A DNA stretch of 64,000 bases, taken from Phenylobacterium deserti (GTDB taxonomy: Bacteria; Pseudomonadota; Alphaproteobacteria; Caulobacterales; Caulobacteraceae). The translations under genes and the position numbers were made by a program. The stretch is taken from contig NZ_QFYR01000001.1 in NCBI RefSeq assembly GCF_003254705.1, forward strand, positions 1,488,001 to 1,552,000, read 5' to 3'. The notes beneath the pieces are model-generated. The model did not search any database. It had not been told where the DNA came from and saw only the letters and a program-made list of their open reading frames with translations. Shown here one piece after another: positions 41,679 through 50,607 of the stretch (its first letter is position 1; each line of letters starts with the position of its first letter).

Positions 41679-42614
41679 CTACTTCTTCGCTGTGACGGTC
41701 GGCAGAGCGTTGATCGGCTCGAGCACGATGTTGCGGAAGAAGGTCTCGGCGCCTTCGGACTGGAGCTGGATGCGGCCGTGGGTGAGCGGCGTGCGCTTGC
41801 CGGACTCGTCGACGGTCTTGATGTCGTGGGCCACCAGCACGGGCACGCCGTTGACCACGTGAACCGCCTTGTCGCCCAGCACGTAGAGATCGAGAGTGTT
41901 CCACTCGCCGGCCGGCTTCTCAGCGTCGCGGTGGTTCTCCACGTTCCAGGCCGGGGTCACCACGTCCACCTCGCGCCCGCCGATCATGAACCGGCGGTGG
42001 GGGTAGATGATGGAAGGATCGTGGCCAGCGTAGGTGCTGGGCCGAACGTCCTCCCCGACCCGCACCAGCATGCCGGTGGAGCCCTGCATGATCTCGAACT
42101 CGACGGACTTCATCCAGGTGCCGAACACCGCGCCGTGCGCGCCGAAGGAGTGGTAGAGCAGGCCGTTGTTCGGCGGCAGGTTCACGCGCGGCGCCCAGCG
42201 ACCCGGACCCCACTTGAACTCCAGGCGCAGGTGGTAGTTGGCGTAGTCGCCCTTGTGCACCAGCGCGCCCCAGGTCTTACCCGAGGCGTAGAGCGCCGGC
42301 GCGCCGTCTTCCTGCACCACCTTGAACACCTGGTCAGCGCCCGTGTGGCCGATGGGGGCTTCCGGCGGCTTGGTGTAGGTCTTGGCGGGATCGGCGTAGC
42401 CCAACCAGCCTTCCCAATCGGCAAGGTCGCGGCCGTTAAACAGCGCAACTTGCGGGCCCGTCGGCTTCGGCAGCGCGCCGAGCACCAGGTTTTGAGGCTT
42501 GAACGCCGGATCACCCTTGATCGCGGCGGTCTGCTCGGGCGTCGGCGCGGATTGTGCGACCGCGGCGGAAGCTGCGAGGGTTGCGACAAGGGCGAGGGCG
42601 GCGGTCTTCAGCAC
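41679..42614 (-). CDS. DUF1080 (3-keto-disaccharide hydrolase-like) exported protein
   Basis: Secreted protein of 311 aa: signal peptide LKTAALALVATLAASAAVAQ, then a concanavalin-like DUF1080 domain (LFNGRDLADWEGW, HKGDYANYHLRLEFKWG, PPNNGLLYHSFGAHG, EFEIMQGSTGML, WNTLDLYVLGDKAVHVVNG). DUF1080 members hydrolyse 3-keto-glycosides in sugar oxidation routes; no partner dehydrogenase is nearby, so the substrate is open. GTG start at 42614 with GGAG upstream is preferred over TTG at 42629. Confidence 0.9.
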   Translation of the reverse strand: MLKTAALALVATLAASAAVAQSAPTPEQTAAIKGDPAFKPQNLVLGALPKPTGPQVALFNGRDLADWEGWLGYADPAKTYTKPPEAPIGHTGADQVFKVVQEDGAPALYASGKTWGALVHKGDYANYHLRLEFKWGPGRWAPRVNLPPNNGLLYHSFGAHGAVFGTWMKSVEFEIMQGSTGMLVRVGEDVRPSTYAGHDPSIIYPHRRFMIGGREVDVVTPAWNVENHRDAEKPAGEWNTLDLYVLGDKAVHVVNGVPVLVAHDIKTVDESGKRTPLTHGRIQLQSEGAETFFRNIVLEPINALPTVTAKK

Positions 42615-42697
42615 GTCAGGCGTCTCCAACTGAGCTTTTTGCCAGCCTGAATACCTGCGTTCCGCCGCCCCTGATAGCGCTGTCAGAGTCTTAGGCT

Positions 42698-42799
42698 CTA
42701 GACCGTGGGGATCGTGCCGCCGTCGATCACGTACTCCGCGCCATGGATCGCGGACGCGCGGTCCGACGCCAGGAAGGTGATCAGTTCGGCGCGGCTTTA
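42698..42799 (-). pseudogene. C-terminal remnant of an SDR-family dehydrogenase
   Basis: Minus-strand reading from 42799 gives [20 protein letters not shown] followed by [12 protein letters not shown] and stop TAG (42700-42698), which is the characteristic C-terminus of classical SDR enzymes. An in-frame TAA (42799-42797) blocks it upstream and no N-terminal part exists. It is a truncated remnant, not an expressed gene. Confidence 0.8.
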
Positions 42800-42880
42800 G
42801 ACGCCCTGCTGCTATGGGCGGAAAGCGCGCCAGGGGCGGTGCGTGAGCGGCTGATCGAAAGCCACCCAGAGCCGATCTGA
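42782..42880 (+). pseudogene. C-terminal remnant of an unidentified gene
   Basis: In the plus frame, DALLLWAESAPGAVRERLIE and SHPEPI end at TGA (42878-42880). Amino-acid composition is protein-like, and the frame has no start of its own; upstream it runs into the SDR remnant. It is probably the 3' end of a gene whose beginning was deleted together with the SDR N-terminus. Identity unknown. Confidence 0.5.
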
Positions 42881-42934
42881 CCTGGAGAATACGCGGCGTA
42901 ACTGTGTTATCTTGTCGGCGCTGGGAGATGCGCC

Positions 42935-43423
42935 ATGCACACGCGGATCAGCTTGATGCTTGCTGTCGGGCTCCTTTGGGCGACTTCGGCTGAGGCAGGG
43001 TGGCGAGCTGGCACACCCCAAGCGGCGGAAGCGGTGCAGGAGCCGAGGATCGCCGCCGTCCTGGCTCGGGCCATGGCGATGGACCAGGCGATCCTGGCGC
43101 ATGATGCGGCCGCGTTCACCGGCTTCTTCACCGAGGATGCCGTGGTCAACAACCCTTTCAACAAGGTAGCTCGAAAGGCCGACGCCGAGCGGAACATGCG
43201 CACGGGCCTGATTGACTACACCTCGCTGGAGCGCACCATCGACTACGCCGCTCTGCGAGGGGCCCACGAAGTGGTGCTGATGGGTGAGGAGGTCCTCACG
43301 CCGGTGCGCAAGGCAAAGTTCGCCGGCAAGACGGTCCGGCGGCGCATCACCGAAGTCTGGACCGACGTGAGCGGTGAGTGGAAGCTGGCGATCCGCCAGG
43401 CGACCATCTACGCGGCGGACTAG
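42935..43423 (+). CDS. NTF2/SnoaL-like exported protein
   Basis: Predicted secreted 162-aa protein: signal peptide (LMLAVGLLWATSAEA, cleavage near 22), then an NTF2-like fold of the DUF4440/SnoaL type with MAMDQAILAHDAAAFTGFFTEDAVVNNPFN, and end ITEVWTDVSGEWKLAIRQAT. These folds bind small ligands or act as enzymes, and no substrate is inferable. The stop codon shares the palindrome CTAG (43420-43423) with the stop of the convergent nudC gene. Confidence 0.85.
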   Translation: MHTRISLMLAVGLLWATSAEAGWRAGTPQAAEAVQEPRIAAVLARAMAMDQAILAHDAAAFTGFFTEDAVVNNPFNKVARKADAERNMRTGLIDYTSLERTIDYAALRGAHEVVLMGEEVLTPVRKAKFAGKTVRRRITEVWTDVSGEWKLAIRQATIYAAD

Positions 43424-44349
43424 GCGCCTTCCTCAACCCAGGCCTTGAGCAACTGGTGGGCGATCGCCAGAGGCGGCGGGGCGGAGAGGCCTTGCAGCCG
43501 ACCAGCCAGAAGGTCGGCAGCCTCAGCGCGGGTGAACCAACGCACCTCCGAAAGCTCAGTTTGGTCGGGGCTCCCCTCCTCGTCCTCCACCTCGGCCAGC
43601 AAGCCGATCATCAGCTGGGACGGGAACGGCCAGGGCTGGCTGGAATGGTAGCGGACAGCGGTGGCGTGCAGGCCCGCTTCCTCGTTCAGCTCCCGGGCGC
43701 AGGCTTCCTCGATGGACTCCCCCGGCTCCAGAAAGCCCGCAAGGGCGGAGAACATGCCGGGCGGCCAGGTATCCTGTCGGCCGAGCATGCAGCGCTCGCC
43801 GTGATAGGGCAGCATGATCACCACGGGATCCGTGCGCGGAAAGTGCTCCGTCGAACAGGCGGGGCAGACCCTCTTCCAACCGCCGTCGGCGATGCGGCTG
43901 GCCTCCCCGCAGGCCGAGCAGTGGTCGTGCCGACGATGCCAGTCGAACATGGACTTGGCTGTGGCGATGATGCCCGCCTCTGGCGCTGGCAAGCGCGCGG
44001 CCACCGGCCGGAGCTCCTCGAATCGCCCCAAGCCCTGCAGAGCCGCCTCAGACGGATCGGCCGTGCCGGTGAGCTCGAAGGCGAAAACAGGCGTCTCCTT
44101 CCAGAGCCCCATGAACAGCATGCGCTCGGGCGTGCCGCCGGCAAGCTCGGCCAGCAGCCGGCCGGCGAGATAGGCGATCTGGAGGCCGTCGTCGCGGTCT
44201 TCCACCAAGGGCCGGCCGTTCCAGAGCACGACGCCCAGGCTGGATGGATCGGCCAGCTGTCCCGCCAGCCAGTTCTTGTCTCCACGGCGGTCGCTGGCGC
44301 GGTCGAGCGGATTGCCGGCGAAGGTGTTTTGGAAGGCGGTCAGGGGCAT
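43420..44349 (-). CDS. nudC: NADH pyrophosphatase / NAD-capped RNA hydrolase
   Basis: Hydrolyses NADH and removes NAD caps from RNA. 309 aa: N-terminal domain, zinc ribbon with CSACG and CPACS, Nudix box GFLEPGESIEEACARELNEE and the NudC-specific SQPWPFP motif. In that motif SQPWPFPxS, the last Ser is Gln here (SQPWPFPSQ). Zinc Cys are complete. Convergent with the NTF2-like gene, sharing CTAG as both stops; divergent from the SRP RNA region. Confidence 0.95.
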   Translation of the reverse strand: MPLTAFQNTFAGNPLDRASDRRGDKNWLAGQLADPSSLGVVLWNGRPLVEDRDDGLQIAYLAGRLLAELAGGTPERMLFMGLWKETPVFAFELTGTADPSEAALQGLGRFEELRPVAARLPAPEAGIIATAKSMFDWHRRHDHCSACGEASRIADGGWKRVCPACSTEHFPRTDPVVIMLPYHGERCMLGRQDTWPPGMFSALAGFLEPGESIEEACARELNEEAGLHATAVRYHSSQPWPFPSQLMIGLLAEVEDEEGSPDQTELSEVRWFTRAEAADLLAGRLQGLSAPPPLAIAHQLLKAWVEEGA

Positions 44350-44445
44350 GGCTGAAACCTCTAGTCCTGCGCGGCTGCGGCGTCATGTAGGTGGATGGTT
44401 TGCCGAGCGCCGCTTGCGCCCGCCGTTCTCTCCAGCGATATAGGG

Positions 44446-44546
44446 GGCGGAGATCGGCGACGGGCGGACGCCTCGCCAACCCGGTCAGGTCCGGAAGGAA
44501 GCAGCCGTAACGAGCCACGCTCCGGGTCGTTGTCCGGTCTCCACCT
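44446..44546 (+). ncRNA. ffs: Signal recognition particle RNA, small bacterial type (4.5S)
   Basis: Contains the invariant apical region GGTCAGGTCCGGAAGGAAGC at 44483-44502 with the GNRA-like tetraloop and asymmetric internal loop, followed by AGCCGTAACGAG. The arms GGAGATCGG (44449-44457) and CCGGTCTCC (44534-44542) close the long helix. The location immediately upstream of dnaX is the usual one in alphaproteobacteria. Ends are estimated from pairing, within a few bases. Confidence 0.95.
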
Positions 44547-44567
44547 CCTCCTTAAGCTCCGAGCCCG

Positions 44568-46382
44568 ATGGCCGACGAAGACTTCACGCTCGAAGACCAC
44601 CCTCCGGAGCGTGACCCCAACACGGGCGACATGTTCGGAGACGCCGCACCGCCGGCGCCGCCCGCGGGTGGGGAGTCTGCCGCCTATACGGTGATCGCGC
44701 GGAAGTACCGGCCGCGCACCTTTGACGATCTCTATGGCCAGGAAGCCATGGTGCGGACGCTGCGCAACGCGTTCGCCACCGGCCGGATCGCCCACGCCTT
44801 CATGCTCACCGGCGTCCGCGGGGTGGGCAAGACCACGACCGCCCGCCTGCTCGCCCGGGCGCTGAACTACGAAACCGACGAGATCCACGCCCCGACCCTC
44901 GACTTCAAGGAAGAGGGCCGCAACTGCCGCGCCATCATTGAAGGCCGGCACATGGACGTCCTGGAGCTGGACGCCGCCTCCCGCACCGGCGTGGCCGACA
45001 TGCGCGAGCTGCTGGACGGGGTGCGCTATGCGCCTGTCGAGGCGCGCTACAAGGTCTACATCATCGACGAAGTGCACATGCTCTCCACGGGCGCCTTCAA
45101 CGCCCTGCTGAAGACGCTGGAAGAGCCGCCGCCGCACGCCAAGTTCATCTTCGCCACCACCGAGATCCGCAAGGTGCCGGTGACCATCCTGTCCCGCACC
45201 CAGCGCTTCGACCTGCGCCGGGTCGAGCCGGAGGTGCTGGTCAAGAACCTGGAGATGATCTGCGCCAACGAAGGCGCGCGGGTCGAACAGGAAGGCCTGA
45301 TGCTGATCGCCCGCGCGGCGGAAGGCTCGGTGCGCGACGCCCAGTCCATGCTGGACCAGGCCATCGTCCAGTCGGAGCCCGGCCAGACGGTCACCGCGGA
45401 AAGCATCCGCGACATGCTGGGCTTGGCCGACCGCGGCCAGACCATCGCCCTCTTCGAGCATGTGATGCGCGGCGAGGCGGGCGAGGCCATCCAGGCTTTC
45501 CGCACAATGTACGGCTACGGCGCCAATCCGGACCAGGTGATGCTGGACCTGATGGAACATTGCCACTCCGCCTCGGTGGCCAAGACCATCGGCCCGCAGG
45601 CGCTGGTCATGCCCAAGGAGCAGGCCGGCAAGTTGGCGGCGATCGGGGCGGCGGTGTCGGCTGGCATCCTGTCGCGCATGTGGCAGCTGCTGCTCAAGGC
45701 CTATGACGAGGTCCGGCGTGCGCCCGACGCAGCCGCGGCCGCCGACATGGCCCTGATCCGCATGGCCTATGCGGCGGACCTGCCTGGCCCCGAAGAAGCG
45801 CTGAAGAAGCTGCAGTCCGGCGAGCCGCTGGGCGGCGGGCCTTCTGGCGGCGGCGGCGGCGGCGGTGGAGGCAGCGGCGGCGCCTCCATGGGCGGCGGCG
45901 GCGCGGTCAGCGCCGTGGCGCGCCAGGCCATGCCGCAGCCCCAGGCGTCTGGCGAGCCAGTCGCCCAGCTGAAGACCTTCGACGACCTGATCCAGCTGAT
46001 CGACAAGCGCCGGGACATCGGCCTGAAGCTGGACGTCGAGCGCTTTGTCCGCCCGATCAGCTTCCGGCCCGGCGCCATCGAGTATGAACCGGCGCCAGGC
46101 TGCCCGAACAACCTCGCTCAGCGCCTGGTGGCGCGGCTCAAGGAATGGACCGGCGAGCGCTGGCTCATCGCCGCGAAAGGCGGCGGCGGCGAGGAAAGCC
46201 TCTGGGAAAAGCAGAAGCGCGAGGAGCGCGAGGTCCGCGCCAAGATCGAGCAGGATCCCTTCATCCTGTCCGTCATGGAAGCCTTCCCCGGCGCTGAGAT
46301 TGTGGGCATTCGCAACATGCCGACGCCGGAGGTCAGCGAGCCCGCGGCCGAAGCGCCGGACGAGAACGACGATGAGGATTGA
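44568..46382 (+). CDS. dnaX: DNA polymerase III subunits gamma/tau
   Basis: Clamp-loader ATPase, 604 aa. Walker A GVRGVGKT (82-89), DEVHML Walker B, SRT-type sensor region and EEPPPHAKFIFATTE are present. The zinc-binding module is lost: of the four Cys normally between Walker A and B only one (Cys120 in RNCRAI) remains. A glycine-rich linker (residues about 423-450) joins the tau-specific C-terminal domain, ending in an acidic tail. No slippery AAAAAAG-type site is visible, so a separate gamma form is not indicated. Operon with ybaB and recR. Confidence 0.95.
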   Translation: MADEDFTLEDHPPERDPNTGDMFGDAAPPAPPAGGESAAYTVIARKYRPRTFDDLYGQEAMVRTLRNAFATGRIAHAFMLTGVRGVGKTTTARLLARALNYETDEIHAPTLDFKEEGRNCRAIIEGRHMDVLELDAASRTGVADMRELLDGVRYAPVEARYKVYIIDEVHMLSTGAFNALLKTLEEPPPHAKFIFATTEIRKVPVTILSRTQRFDLRRVEPEVLVKNLEMICANEGARVEQEGLMLIARAAEGSVRDAQSMLDQAIVQSEPGQTVTAESIRDMLGLADRGQTIALFEHVMRGEAGEAIQAFRTMYGYGANPDQVMLDLMEHCHSASVAKTIGPQALVMPKEQAGKLAAIGAAVSAGILSRMWQLLLKAYDEVRRAPDAAAAADMALIRMAYAADLPGPEEALKKLQSGEPLGGGPSGGGGGGGGGSGGASMGGGGAVSAVARQAMPQPQASGEPVAQLKTFDDLIQLIDKRRDIGLKLDVERFVRPISFRPGAIEYEPAPGCPNNLAQRLVARLKEWTGERWLIAAKGGGGEESLWEKQKREEREVRAKIEQDPFILSVMEAFPGAEIVGIRNMPTPEVSEPAAEAPDENDDED

Positions 46383-46385
46383 GTG

Positions 46386-46712
46386 ATGAAAGACCTCGGC
46401 TCCCTGATGAAGCAGGCGCAGGCCATGCAGCAGAAGCTGGCCGACGCTCAGGCCAAGATCGCTGAGCTGTCCGTCGAGGGCACCTCGGGCGGCGGCATGG
46501 TGAAGGTCACGCTCAAGGGCACGGGCGAGCTGGCCCGTGTGGACCTGGACGAGAGCCTGATGGCTCCGGGCGAAGGCGAGGTGCTGGCCGATCTGGTGGT
46601 CGCCGCTCACGCCGACGCCAAGCGCAAGCTGGACGCCGCCCAGGCCGACATGATGCGCGAAGCGGCTGGGCCGCTGGCGGGCATGGGCCTGCCGGGCATG
46701 CCGAAGTTCTGA
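46386..46712 (+). CDS. YbaB/EbfC nucleoid-associated protein
   Basis: 108-aa DNA-binding protein: [20 protein letters not shown], then [24 protein letters not shown] and [20 protein letters not shown], with a glycine/methionine tail. It has the typical tweezer-like dimer sequence. The usual position between dnaX and recR supports the call. ATG 46386 is preferred over a GTG one codon earlier. Role in recombination or chromosome structure comes from family knowledge. Confidence 0.95.
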   Translation: MKDLGSLMKQAQAMQQKLADAQAKIAELSVEGTSGGGMVKVTLKGTGELARVDLDESLMAPGEGEVLADLVVAAHADAKRKLDAAQADMMREAAGPLAGMGLPGMPKF

Positions 46713-46713
46713 T

Positions 46714-47316
46714 TTGGCCTCCACCGCCGGTCCCGAGATCGAGCGGCTCATCGGGCTGCTCGCTAAGCTGCCCGGGCTGGGCCAGCGCTCCGCCCGGCGG
46801 GCGACGCTTGCGTTGCTGAAGCGGCGCGAACAGCTGTTGGACCCGTTGGCTGACGCTCTGGCCGAGGCGTCGCGGCGGGTGAAGACCTGCTCCGTCTGCG
46901 GAGCTCTGGACACCCAGGAGCCGTGCGCCATCTGTTCGGACGTTTCCCGGGACAGCACCCTGATCTGCGTCGTGGAAGAGGTGGGGGCGCTCTGGGCCAT
47001 GGAGCGGGCCAGCGCCTTCCGCGGCAAGTACCACGTGCTGGGCGGGCTCTTGTCAGCGCTGGACGGCGTCGGACCTGAAGCGCTGCGTGTGGGGCCGCTG
47101 GTTCAGCGCGCGTCCGACGATGGCGTCCGCGAGGTCATTCTGGCCTTGCCCGCGACCGTCGACGGGCAAACCACCGCGCACTATCTCGCCGACCGCCTGG
47201 CCGGCGCGAACGTCTCCGTCACCATGCTGGCGAGAGGCGTCCCCGTCGGCGGCGAACTCGATTGGCTCGACGACGGCACCATCGCCCAGGCCATGCGGGC
47301 GAGACGGCCGGCCTGA
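46714..47316 (+). CDS. recR: Recombination mediator RecR
   Basis: Works with RecO to load RecA at gaps. 200 aa: N-terminal helix-hairpin-helix [19 protein letters not shown]4 zinc finger [16 protein letters not shown], Toprim domain ([26 protein letters not shown]) and C-terminal Walker-like part with [21 protein letters not shown] start one base after the ybaB stop codon, so coupled expression is likely. Confidence 0.95.
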   Translation: MASTAGPEIERLIGLLAKLPGLGQRSARRATLALLKRREQLLDPLADALAEASRRVKTCSVCGALDTQEPCAICSDVSRDSTLICVVEEVGALWAMERASAFRGKYHVLGGLLSALDGVGPEALRVGPLVQRASDDGVREVILALPATVDGQTTAHYLADRLAGANVSVTMLARGVPVGGELDWLDDGTIAQAMRARRPA

Positions 47317-47372
47317 CGCGGAGGCGCTGCGTCGCACTGGCCGCGACTCGCCATTCGCGTTAGGAACACACC

Positions 47373-48647
47373 ATGAACGCCTCCATTCTTGCTGCGCTGG
47401 TCTGCGCCATTGTCGCCGTGGCCGCCCTGGCCTGGGCTTTCCTCGAGCGGCGGCGCGCGGGCGAGGCCGAGGCGCGAGCCTGGGACCTCGCCGAACGAGC
47501 GAACGGCGCCGAGGCGCGCGTTCGGATGCTGGAGGAGCAGGCTTCAATCCAGGCGGAGCTGGTGAAGGCCCAGGCGGCGCAGTCGGCGGGCGCGGTGGCC
47601 GAGGCGCTGCTGAAGCAAACGGAAGAGACCTTCAAGAACCGCGAGCTGCTGGCCCAGAAGCGCATCGAGGACCAGTTGAAGCCGGTCGCCGAGACCCTCC
47701 AGAAATTTCAGGAGCAGGTCACCGCGGCGGAAAAGGCCCGCGCCGAAGAGACCGGCGGCCTCAAGGAACAGATCAATCAGCTGCTGCAGGCGTCCACCGC
47801 CACGCAGGAAGAGGCTCGCAAGCTGTCCTCGGCCCTGCGTCGCGGGGCGGGCGTGCAGGGACGTTGGGGCGAGCAGACCCTGCGCAACGTGCTGGAAGCG
47901 GCCGGCCTCGCCCACCGCTTCGACTTCAGCGAGCAGACCTCCACCGATAGCGAGGAAGGCCGTCGCCGTCCGGACGTGACGATACGACTGCCGGGCGGCG
48001 GGGTGTTCGTGATCGACGCCAAGTGCTCGCTGAACGCTTTCCTGGAACTGCAGGAAGCGCTCGACGAAGCCGGCCGCGACGCCTGCGGCGTGCGCCATGT
48101 GCAAAGCGTGCGCGGCCACATCCAGGGGCTTTCGGCCAAGGCTTATTGGGATCAGTTCGATTCCTCGCCGGACTTCGTCGCGATGTTCGTGCCGCTGGAC
48201 TCCGCGCTCGCCGCGGCCCTCGACCGAGCACCCGACCTGATGACCGAGGCCATGGAGCGCCGCGTGGTCATCGTGACGCCGACCACCCTGTTCGCCCTCT
48301 GCAAGGCGGTGGCCTACGGGTGGCGGGTGGAGGAGCAGGCGGTTAACGCCCGTAAGATCGCCGACCTTGGTCGCGAGCTGCACAAACGGATCGCCGTGAT
48401 GGGCACGCACGCCTCCTCCGTGGGCAAGGCGCTGACGGCGGCGGTGGACCGCTACAACCAGTTCGTCGGCTCGCTCGAAACCCAGGTGCTGACCCAGGCC
48501 AAAAGGTTCGAGGATCTAAAGGTCGACCATGAGGGGCGGCAGGTGCCCTCGCTCGATCCGGTCGAAAGCGCGGTGCGGCCGCTAACGAAGCTGTCGGTCG
48601 CCGAGGCGCCGCGGGCTCGGCTGGTGGCCGGCGAGGAGGCCTCCTGA
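47373..48647 (+). CDS. rmuC: DNA recombination protein RmuC
   Basis: 424 aa: N-terminal membrane helix ([20 protein letters not shown]), a long coiled coil (about 30-150), then the RmuC nuclease-like domain ([57 protein letters not shown]). Limits inversions at short inverted repeats in E. coli. ATG follows TAGGAACA. It is 56 bases after recR and could be in the same transcript. Confidence 0.95.
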   Translation: MNASILAALVCAIVAVAALAWAFLERRRAGEAEARAWDLAERANGAEARVRMLEEQASIQAELVKAQAAQSAGAVAEALLKQTEETFKNRELLAQKRIEDQLKPVAETLQKFQEQVTAAEKARAEETGGLKEQINQLLQASTATQEEARKLSSALRRGAGVQGRWGEQTLRNVLEAAGLAHRFDFSEQTSTDSEEGRRRPDVTIRLPGGGVFVIDAKCSLNAFLELQEALDEAGRDACGVRHVQSVRGHIQGLSAKAYWDQFDSSPDFVAMFVPLDSALAAALDRAPDLMTEAMERRVVIVTPTTLFALCKAVAYGWRVEEQAVNARKIADLGRELHKRIAVMGTHASSVGKALTAAVDRYNQFVGSLETQVLTQAKRFEDLKVDHEGRQVPSLDPVESAVRPLTKLSVAEAPRARLVAGEEAS

Positions 48648-48696
48648 GGCAATCACCGACCTTGACGCTCAACTAATCCGAACCTACCTCCGCGCC

Positions 48697-49206
48697 ATGG
48701 CCATCCGCGAAATCCTTACCGTCCCAAACCCCGTCCTCAAGCAGGTCTCTGAACCTGTGGAGAAGGTCGACGACGAGCTGCGGGCGCTGATGGATGACAT
48801 GCTCGAGACCATGTACGACGCGCCCGGCATCGGCTTGGCCGCCATTCAGATCGGCGTGCCCAAGCGCGTGATCGTCATGGACCTCGCCCGCGAGAACGAG
48901 CCGAAACAGCCGCGCTATTTCGTCAATCCGGAGATCCTCTGGACCTCGGACGAGACCTTCACCTACGAAGAAGGCTGCCTTTCCGTCCCTGAGATCTACG
49001 ATGCGGTGGATCGGCCGGCGCGCGTGAAGCTGCGCTACTTGAACTACCAAGGCGAACAGATCGAGGAGGACGCCGACGGCCTCTTCGCCGTCTGCATCCA
49101 GCACGAGATGGACCACCTGAACGGCGTCCTCTTCATCGACCACCTGTCGCGCCTGAAGCGCGAACAGGCGGTGAAGAAGGTCAAGAAGCTGGTCCGCGCG
49201 GCCTAA
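48697..49206 (+). CDS. def: Peptide deformylase
   Basis: Removes N-formyl from new proteins; needs Fe2+. 169 aa with all three motifs: [18 protein letters not shown] (Cys ligand) and QHEMDHLNG (two His ligands and catalytic Glu). The usual partner fmt follows at 49681, interrupted by a small minus-strand lipoprotein gene. Confidence 0.97.
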   Translation: MAIREILTVPNPVLKQVSEPVEKVDDELRALMDDMLETMYDAPGIGLAAIQIGVPKRVIVMDLARENEPKQPRYFVNPEILWTSDETFTYEEGCLSVPEIYDAVDRPARVKLRYLNYQGEQIEEDADGLFAVCIQHEMDHLNGVLFIDHLSRLKREQAVKKVKKLVRAA

Positions 49207-49220
49207 GCGGCCGCTCTCCC

Positions 49221-49586
49221 TCAGTTCGTCGCGTCGCGGGCTTCGGCGCCGGCCTCGCGGGCACCTTCCTTCGTCTCGCGACCGGCATCCTTGACCGCCG
49301 AGCCGAGGCCATTGAAGGCTTCCTTCACTTCTCCGGCGGCGGCCTTCACATCTGGATCGTCGGTGACCTGCTTGATCTCTGATCCGACCTTCTGAGCGCC
49401 TTCCTTGACGTCCTGACCGACGTTCTCAGCGCTGGCCTCAAAGCGGTCGCCGGCTTCGTTGGCGTTGGCGCGAATGTCCTGCACCGCCTCGTTGGTTTCG
49501 GCGCGGGTTTCCTGCTCTTCGCTGCGGGTGCAGGCGGTCACCGCGATGGCGAGGCCCAGGACCGAGGCTGTGACGAGAATGCGCAT
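49221..49586 (-). CDS. Small lipoprotein, helical apolipoprotein-like repeats
   Basis: 121 aa. ATG 49586 follows AAGGAG with 7-base spacing. Signal peptide with lipobox AVTAC, then amphipathic helices with 11-residue periodicity (ETRAETNEAVQD, ANEAGDRFEASAENVGQD, VKEGAQKVGSEIKQ, AFNGLGSAVKDAGRETKEG), resembling stress- or LEA-like lipoproteins of the YtxH/entericidin type. Inserted between def and fmt on the opposite strand. Role unknown; a protective envelope function is inference. Confidence 0.82.
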   Translation of the reverse strand: MRILVTASVLGLAIAVTACTRSEEQETRAETNEAVQDIRANANEAGDRFEASAENVGQDVKEGAQKVGSEIKQVTDDPDVKAAAGEVKEAFNGLGSAVKDAGRETKEGAREAGAEARDATN

Positions 49587-49680
49587 GTTCGGCTCCTTCG
49601 GAAGTCGGCCGTTCAACGGCGGAGCTTGCCCCGCAGTTCCTTGTCTGGCGCTCGCTATCGCCCGCAGCTAAAGGCTCGCC

Positions 49681-50607
49681 ATGCGTCTCGCCTTTCTTGG
49701 CACCCCAGAGTTCTCAGTTGTCGTCCTGCGCGCCCTGGTGGACGCCGGGCATGAGATCGTCTGCGCCTATTCTCAGCCGCCAGCGCCCCGTGGCCGCGGT
49801 CACGAGTTGAAGCCCTCGCCCGTACACGCCTTTGCGGAGAGCCAGGGCATCGCCGTCCGCACGCCATCCTCGATGCGTGATCCTTCCGAGATCGAGGCTT
49901 TTGCGGCGCTGCAAGCCGACGCCGCGGTGGTGGTGGCTTTCGGACAGATCCTTCCCGGCGCGGTGCTCGAGGCGCCGAGGCTCGGAAGCTACAACCTCCA
50001 TGCATCGCTGCTGCCGCGCTGGCGTGGCGCGGCGCCCATCCAGCGCGCCATCATGGCCGGTGACGAGCAGACCGGCGTGGAGGTCATGCGCATGACCGAA
50101 GGCCTGGATGAAGGCCCGGTGCTGTCGACCGCTACGTTACGGATCGGACCTCTGGATACGGCTGGAAGCCTGCACGACCGGCTGGCCGCGGCCGCCGCCG
50201 ACCTGATTGTCCGCACCTTGCCCAGTATCGAGGATGGCTCGGCGGTGGCCCGCCCGCAGGCGGAAGAAGGCGTGACCTACGCCAAGAAGATCCGCAGCAA
50301 GGAAGCGCGCATCGACTGGGCCAGGCCGGGCCGGGAGATCGACCTCAAGGTTCGCGGCTTGTCGCCGTTCCCCGGCGCCTGGTTCACGCTGCCCAGCGAC
50401 AAGGGACCCGTGCGCGTGAAGGCGCTGCTGTCCGCCTTCGAGGACGTGGACGGCGCGCCGGGCGTGGCGTTGGACGATCGCTTGCTGATCGGGACGGGAG
50501 CGGGCGCGGTGCGCCTGCTGCGCGTGCAGCGCGAGGGCAAGGGGCCGCAGGACGCCGAAGTGTTTCTGCGCGGGGCGGCCGTGCCGTCCGGGACGCGGCT
50601 GGACTGA
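49681..50607 (+). CDS. fmt: Methionyl-tRNA formyltransferase
   Basis: Formylates Met-tRNA(fMet) using 10-formyl-THF. 308 aa: N-terminal formyl-transferase fold ([18 protein letters not shown]), catalytic block [19 protein letters not shown] with Asn/His/Asp elements ([12 protein letters not shown]), and the C-terminal OB-like domain ([12 protein letters not shown]). Stop codon overlaps the start of truA by one base (TGATG). Confidence 0.96.
   Translation: MRLAFLGTPEFSVVVLRALVDAGHEIVCAYSQPPAPRGRGHELKPSPVHAFAESQGIAVRTPSSMRDPSEIEAFAALQADAAVVVAFGQILPGAVLEAPRLGSYNLHASLLPRWRGAAPIQRAIMAGDEQTGVEVMRMTEGLDEGPVLSTATLRIGPLDTAGSLHDRLAAAAADLIVRTLPSIEDGSAVARPQAEEGVTYAKKIRSKEARIDWARPGREIDLKVRGLSPFPGAWFTLPSDKGPVRVKALLSAFEDVDGAPGVALDDRLLIGTGAGAVRLLRVQREGKGPQDAEVFLRGAAVPSGTRLD

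Larger units (their letters stand above)
42615..42934. other. 320-base region with two gene remnants
   Basis: Between the DUF1080 gene and the NTF2-like gene there is no intact gene. It holds the last 33 codons of an SDR gene on the minus strand and, directly abutting it, the last codons of another gene on the plus strand, described separately. The rest (42615-42697 and 42881-42934) is ordinary leader sequence. Confidence 0.75.

Noticed and set aside
44350..44445. tRNA or other structured RNA just before the SRP RNA
   Set aside because: No cloverleaf or TTCGA-type arm is present; the region is only the SRP RNA promoter and nudC leader.
45830..45910. Programmed frameshift for a DnaX gamma form at the glycine-rich linker
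   Set aside because: No A-AAA-AAG or similar slippery heptamer is present; the GGC-rich run encodes a plain poly-glycine linker and the frame stays open.
44361..47027. 888-codon open frame on the minus strand across dnaX, ybaB and recR
   Set aside because: It is antisense to three well-conserved genes, has His/Arg/Gln-rich low-information sequence and no domain. Long antisense frames are expected in GC-rich genes with strong third-base bias.
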